From: an uncultured Bacteroidaceae bacterium | GTDB taxonomy: Bacteria > Bacteroidota > Bacteroidia > Bacteroidales > Bacteroidaceae | NCBI GenBank assembly: GCA_905235575.1 | Contig: CAJOLZ010000006.1 | Location: 1 to 64,000, forward strand | Reading direction: 5' to 3' | DNA length: 64,000 nucleotides | Part shown: piece after piece, positions 60,270 to 64,000 of the stretch | How the letters are laid out: each line of letters opens with the position of its first letter | How positions within the stretch are numbered: the first letter of the stretch is position 1 | Translations under genes and position numbers: made by a program | Notes under the pieces: generated by a model | What the model was told of the DNA's origin: nothing | Seen by the model: the letters and a program-made list of their open reading frames with translations, nothing else | The model's database searches: none

Positions 60270-62118
60270 ACAACCTCCCGTCCCCATAGAGCTTCTCTCA
60301 CCGGCACGGAACATCGAGTGCGGCATCGCGGCCATAGACCACGGTGCCGATGCCGTTTATATCGGGGCTTCGCGTTTCGGGGCGCGTGCCGCGGCCGGCA
60401 ATTCGGTCGACGACATCCGCCGTCTCTGTGACTATGCCCACCCCTTTGGCGTCCGTGTCTATGCCACCGTAAACACCATTCTCTACGACAGCGAGATACC
60501 TGAGGCTGAGGCGCTGATATGGCAGCTATACGAAGCTGAAGTCGATGCGCTGATAGTGCAGGACATGGCGCTCCTCGGGATGAATCTCCCGCCCATCGCC
60601 TTGCATGCCAGCACCCAGATGGACAATCGTTCGCCCCAGAAGGTGGCATGGCTCACCTCGCTCGGCTTCCGTCAGGTGGTGGTGGCCCGCGAACTCTCGC
60701 TCGACGACATCCGCCGCATCCATCTCGAAGTGCCCTCAGCGCGCATCGAGGCCTTTGTCCACGGTGCCCTGTGCGTCAGCCTCAGCGGCAGGTGCTACGC
60801 TTCGCAAGCCTGCTTTGGCCGGAGCGCCAATAGGGGAGAGTGTGCACAGTTTTGCCGACTTCCCTTCTCACTTGTAGATGCCGACGGCAATCTGCTCACC
60901 CACGACCGATATCCGCTCTCGTTGCGTGACATGAACCGCAGCCGGAGTCTGGAAGAGATGATGGATGCCGGTGTCAGGAGTTTCAAGATCGAGGGACGTC
61001 TGAAGGACGTCTCCTACGTCAAGAATGTGACGGCCTACTATCGGCAGGCCATCGACCGCATCCTCGAGCGGCGCACCGAATACGAGCGTTCTTCGTTCGG
61101 CCAGAGCACCTTCACCTTCACCCCCGACCCGCAACGCTCCTTCTCGCGCGGTTTTACTGAATATCTTTTACATGGAAGGACGCACGACCTGGCCTCGCCC
61201 CTCACGCCCAAGAGTCGCGGCGTGCGTGTGGGAGAGGTCGAGCAGGTGCACCGCGACCATCTCGTGGTCTCCGCCATCATGCCCCTCTCCAATGGCGACG
61301 GGCTCAATTTCATCGATGCCGAGGGACGTCTGCAGGGATTCCGTGTGAACCGTGCCCAGCCGCTCTCCGAGGCGCAGCCCACCCTCTTCCGTCTCTATCC
61401 CGCCCAGATGCCCCTGCTGCAGCGCGGAACGGTGCTCCATCGCAACTACGACCAGCGGTGGGAAACACTCCTCTCGCGCCCCACAGCCGTGCGGAAAATA
61501 TCCCTCAGTTGGCTTCTGGAGGAGACGCCCGGCGGCTTCCGTCTGACCGCCACGCTGCCCGGCGGACGCACGTTCGCCGGCGAATTCCCCTGCGAGCATC
61601 AGCCGGCGCGCACCCCTCAGGACGAGTCCATCCGCGAAACCCTATCGCGACTGGGCGACACCGTTTACGAGGCAACCGAGGTCGATGTCCGTTTCTCGCA
61701 GCCATGGTTCGTGCCGCGCAGCCTCCTGGCCGAATGGCGGCGCACCCTCCTCGCCTCCATCCAGTTGGCGCCGCAACGCAATGCTGAGTCCGAAATTCAG
61801 ACCTCAGAAAGTCCCGGCGGCGACCCCGAATGGGCAGTCAACGTCAGCAATCGTCTGGCCCGTAAATTCTATGAGGACCACCGTTTGCCCGTTTCCGAGA
61901 CGGCATTCGAATTGGCCGATGTGCCCTCGGCACGAGACGATGCGCGAGTGCTCATGCAATGCCGCTACTGCCTACGATATGAGCTTGGAAAATGTCCTCG
62001 CGAGGTTAAAGCAAAGGATAATAGTAGGGGGCGGTATTATCTTGTTTCCCAGGATGGTAAGCGTTTCTTGTTAGAGTTTAACTGCAAGGAGTGCATGATG
62101 CTCCTGCGCCGTGCGTAA
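60250..62118 (+). CDS. U32-family protein (tRNA hydroxylation/peptidase-type)
   Basis: 622 residues. The U32 signature is visible as FVHGALCVSLSGRCYASQACFGRSANRGECAQFCR, quoted in parts: GALCVSLSGRCY, then CFGRSANRGECAQFCR with four conserved cysteines that can hold an iron-sulfur cluster. The N-terminal part is a TIM barrel. Characterised relatives (TrhP, RlhA) hydroxylate tRNA or rRNA with prephenate-derived chemistry rather than cleave peptides. A C-terminal extension has a second cysteine group (CRYCLRYELGKC, CKEC). ATG 60250 overlaps metA by 20 bases, implying coupled expression. Confidence 0.88.
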   Translation: MSRKSTEQPPVPIELLSPARNIECGIAAIDHGADAVYIGASRFGARAAAGNSVDDIRRLCDYAHPFGVRVYATVNTILYDSEIPEAEALIWQLYEAEVDALIVQDMALLGMNLPPIALHASTQMDNRSPQKVAWLTSLGFRQVVVARELSLDDIRRIHLEVPSARIEAFVHGALCVSLSGRCYASQACFGRSANRGECAQFCRLPFSLVDADGNLLTHDRYPLSLRDMNRSRSLEEMMDAGVRSFKIEGRLKDVSYVKNVTAYYRQAIDRILERRTEYERSSFGQSTFTFTPDPQRSFSRGFTEYLLHGRTHDLASPLTPKSRGVRVGEVEQVHRDHLVVSAIMPLSNGDGLNFIDAEGRLQGFRVNRAQPLSEAQPTLFRLYPAQMPLLQRGTVLHRNYDQRWETLLSRPTAVRKISLSWLLEETPGGFRLTATLPGGRTFAGEFPCEHQPARTPQDESIRETLSRLGDTVYEATEVDVRFSQPWFVPRSLLAEWRRTLLASIQLAPQRNAESEIQTSESPGGDPEWAVNVSNRLARKFYEDHRLPVSETAFELADVPSARDDARVLMQCRYCLRYELGKCPREVKAKDNSRGRYYLVSQDGKRFLLEFNCKECMMLLRRA

Positions 62119-62176
62119 ACGCCACCTTCCCGCCCCTCTTCTTTCGTCGTTTATAAACACACTGTGCTTCTACACA

Positions 62177-62244
62177 TGTCGCACCACGTTGCAACAGCCT
62201 GCGCACCACGCTGCGACGCCCGTCGCACCGCGGTGCGTTTTTTT
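62177..62244 (+). repeat. 22-bp palindromic repeat array R11 (3 units)
   Basis: Forward orientation. Cores carry T, then C, and the last is the perfect 14-base palindrome CGCACCGCGGTGCG followed by seven T. It lies 59 bases after the U32 stop. Confidence 0.9.
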
Positions 62245-62272
62245 GTGCTCTTTGCATGCCCCCTTTTTGTCA

Positions 62273-62317
62273 TTCTTCAACACCCGACGTTGTCGGGCAG
62301 AAGCGGGTGTTGAAGAA
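62273..62317 (+). other. Pair of mutually exclusive hairpins
   Basis: A 14-bp stem (62273-62286 with 62304-62317) competes with a 6-bp hairpin CCCGAC-GTT-GTCGGG (62283-62297), because both use CCCG. There is no T tract, so this is not a simple terminator. It lies between the U32 gene and the BspA promoter. Confidence 0.6.
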
Positions 62318-62385
62318 GAATCTCTAAGAATTTTCCTCCAAAGCAAAAACATCGCCCTCTTCTTTGTCCTTCCGAAAAATATATG

Positions 62386-62393
62386 TATCTTTG
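62386..62393 (+). promoter_or_regulatory. -7 box of the BspA-type gene, with a long leader
   Basis: TATCTTTG lies 403 bases before the start codon at 62797, so the transcript would have a leader of about 400 bases. Confidence 0.65.
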
Positions 62394-62394
62394 C

Positions 62395-62796
62395 GGTGTC
62401 GAGTGGACCGTTCCGCCTTGTGCGGATAGTCAGCCACCCGATCAAGAGAGCGTTTCCGCTTTCATCCTTGGTATCGAAATCTGGAAAATTTCATTTAACA
62501 AAGGGATGAAAATGACACGGGACCTCAACCTGTATGTAGTTCGAGCGCATACGGCCTCCGCCGTGCAGTCGCTGCATATACGGCGGAGGGATTGATGTTT
62601 CTATTCATTTTTGTTAGTGGTTTTTCCAGAGCCTGATACCAGATGAGTGAGGACAAATCCCCCGCTCTTCTTGTATCCGTCAGTCAGTTGTTGAGCCACC
62701 CGAGGGGACGGCGTGGCGTAGTGAGAATGAGGATTGTATAATCTTAAAAACTGTAAACTAACTTATATTTATTATTAATCAAACACACAAAAACGT
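62395..62796 (+). other. Structured 5' leader of the BspA-type gene
   Basis: The leader holds a strong hairpin: 62555-62564 pairs with 62580-62589 (10 bp) around an inner GCAG/CTGC stem, preceded by GTATG/CATAC. AGCCACCCGA occurs twice (62432-62441 region and 62693-62702 region). A 29-codon ORF with an upstream AAAGGG begins at ATG 62506 and runs through the hairpin to 62595. It does not match any riboswitch or RNase P, SRP or 6S signature I know. Confidence 0.5.
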
Positions 62797-64000
62797 ATGA
62801 AAAAGTTTTATCTGTGTGCGCTCCTTGCGCTTGTGTCCGCCGTACAGGGCTGGGCATTCGATTTTGAAGTTGATGGTATCTACTTTACCATCACGGGTTC
62901 CAACACCGTCAGCGTGGACAAAGGCACCTACGACTATGACGGCGACATCACTATCCCCAGGACCGTCAGTAGCGGCGGCAAGACCTACAACGTGACAGCC
63001 ATTGCCGACAATGCCTTCCAGTCCTGCACGGATCTTACCACTGTTACCCTGCCCGAAGGTCTTACCACCATCGGCAATAGCTCCTTCCAGAGCAGTGGCC
63101 TGAAGAGCATCTCCCTGCCTTCCACCCTCAGCAGCATGGGCACGAGTGCCTTCCGCGAGTGCAAGAGCCTGACGGCAATAGCTCTTCCTGATGCGTTGAA
63201 GGAAATCAAGAACGGAGCCTTTTATAACTGCAGCAACTTGAAGACAATGACCCTGGGACAGAACACCACGGTGATTGAAGCTGATGCATTTCGTAAAACA
63301 GCCATCACAAATGTCTTTATCCCAAAATCCGTGAAGACAATAGCCAATGGCAGTTTCTGTGAGAATTCTGCTATGAAATCGTTAGTCATTGACGATGCGG
63401 CTGTATTTATTGACTATGATGCCTTCTACAAATGTACGGGCTTGGAAACTGTTGACTTCGGAAATGCTGTAACAGGTTTTGGCTATATTAATAGTTACGG
63501 CGCTATATATGGCTCTTTCCGTGAATGTACGTCACTGACCAAAGTTGTTATTCCTGCTTCTGTGACCGAGCTGAGGGGGGCCTTCTATAACTGTTCTCGC
63601 CTGTATGATGTGACACTGCCCGAGGGGTTGACCACTATTGGCGAATTTGTATTCCAAGGTTGTGCCATCAAGGATTTGACAATCCCAGCCTCTGTTTCCA
63701 AGATTGGTAATAATGCATTCAGTGGTTGTCCTTTGAGCAAAGTAACTTTCTCCGCACCTTCTTCTCTGGCAAATATTGGGGATTATGCGTTCAAGGACTG
63801 TCCTTTAACCTCAATCGCATTTCCTTCCACATTAACGACCATTGGCCAATATGCATTCCAGTATTCAGCGTTGACAGAAGTGACCATCCCTCAGTCGGTG
63901 ACTGACATCAATGCTTGTGCATTCATGGGATGTAATAGCCTCACGAAAGTGAAGGTGGAGAATGCACCAGTCATTATGACAGCAGCATTCTGTATGAGTA
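62797..64000 (+). CDS. BspA-type leucine-rich-repeat surface protein (3' end outside window)
   Basis: The frame is open to the window edge, 401 codons. A signal peptide (MKKFYLCALLALVSAVQGWA) is followed by an N-terminal strand region (FDFEVDGIYFTITG) and then tandem 23-residue repeats of the BspA/TpLRR type, with recurring LTTVTLPEGLTTIGNSSF-like units (xLxxIxIPxxVTxIGxxAF). At least fourteen repeats are visible. Such proteins bind host matrix proteins or glycans and act in adhesion; many carry a T9SS tail at the C-terminus, which is not in view here. Confidence 0.9.
   Translation, partial: MKKFYLCALLALVSAVQGWAFDFEVDGIYFTITGSNTVSVDKGTYDYDGDITIPRTVSSGGKTYNVTAIADNAFQSCTDLTTVTLPEGLTTIGNSSFQSSGLKSISLPSTLSSMGTSAFRECKSLTAIALPDALKEIKNGAFYNCSNLKTMTLGQNTTVIEADAFRKTAITNVFIPKSVKTIANGSFCENSAMKSLVIDDAAVFIDYDAFYKCTGLETVDFGNAVTGFGYINSYGAIYGSFRECTSLTKVVIPASVTELRGAFYNCSRLYDVTLPEGLTTIGEFVFQGCAIKDLTIPASVSKIGNNAFSGCPLSKVTFSAPSSLANIGDYAFKDCPLTSIAFPSTLTTIGQYAFQYSALTEVTIPQSVTDINACAFMGCNSLTKVKVENAPVIMTAAFCMS

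Noticed and set aside
62383-62595. 70-codon ORF before the BspA gene
   Set aside because: Its start codon overlaps the promoter box, so its first part would not be transcribed. Only the shorter ATG at 62506 is possible, and it is mentioned in the leader entry.

Overview
The window is chromosomal DNA from a member of the Bacteroidales, most likely Prevotellaceae or a close relative. The support is: Bacteroidetes-type promoters (a TAnnTTTG -7 box close to many starts), a MurF-alanine racemase fusion, the RprXY two-component pair next to an EF-G2-type factor, type IX secretion (T9SS) C-terminal sorting tails, a BspA-type leucine-rich-repeat protein, and many DUF families confined to this phylum. 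GC content looks to be in the mid-50s percent by eye. I see no rRNA, tRNA, phage or insertion sequence.

Layout. 1-8745: end of a sensor kinase, tsaC, a ClC channel, convergent comEC/rpe with a 41-codon small ORF, an ECF sigma factor, fmt and a DHH phosphoesterase. 8843-16362: DUF4827 lipoprotein, hemW, EF-G2, rprX-rprY, a beta-barrel protein and a 55-residue membrane protein. 16562-20565: rpsF-rpsR-rplI, a small acidic lipoprotein, mtaB and a GT2 glycosyltransferase. 20624-25947: an SGNH hydrolase, an RsmI-like methyltransferase behind a tandemly duplicated promoter, a GH2 enzyme and a TIM-barrel isomerase. 26175-33397: a UPF1-type helicase divergent from an ATPase/DUF4435 pair, then trkA and dxs. 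33476-36804: a GSCFA protein and murF-alr. 37235-39374: a cobalamin riboswitch controlling a BtuH-like lipoprotein and a BtuF-like binding protein. 39380-50279: a minus-strand block of secreted proteins (unknown, CotH kinase, fasciclin lipoprotein, and a 1774-residue GLUG-type repeat protein). 50744-55061: BtuC-like permease, GH20 hexosaminidase, BtuD-like ATPase and a radical SAM protein. 55340-62118: ABC-F protein, M13 peptidase, metA and a U32 protein. 62797-end: a BspA-type protein behind a roughly 400-base structured leader, cut by the window edge.

The strongest unexplained signal is a family of 11 intergenic arrays, about one per 6 kb. Each is built of 22-bp units around a near-palindromic core, CGCACCACGNTGCG. 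The arrays have a fixed polarity, usually ending in a G-type unit followed by a T tract, and occur in both orientations. Three of them carry a further shared flank of about 165 bp, giving a composite element of about 210 bp. One array forms a perfect 18-bp hairpin between convergent genes.

Other points of interest are the ATPase/DUF4435 pair, which has the layout of the PARIS anti-phage system; the vitamin B12 uptake genes, split by an 11-kb block of secreted proteins; an EF-G2 whose catalytic histidine is replaced by serine; and several genes whose promoter box lies only 4-5 bases before the start codon, which suggests leaderless mRNAs.
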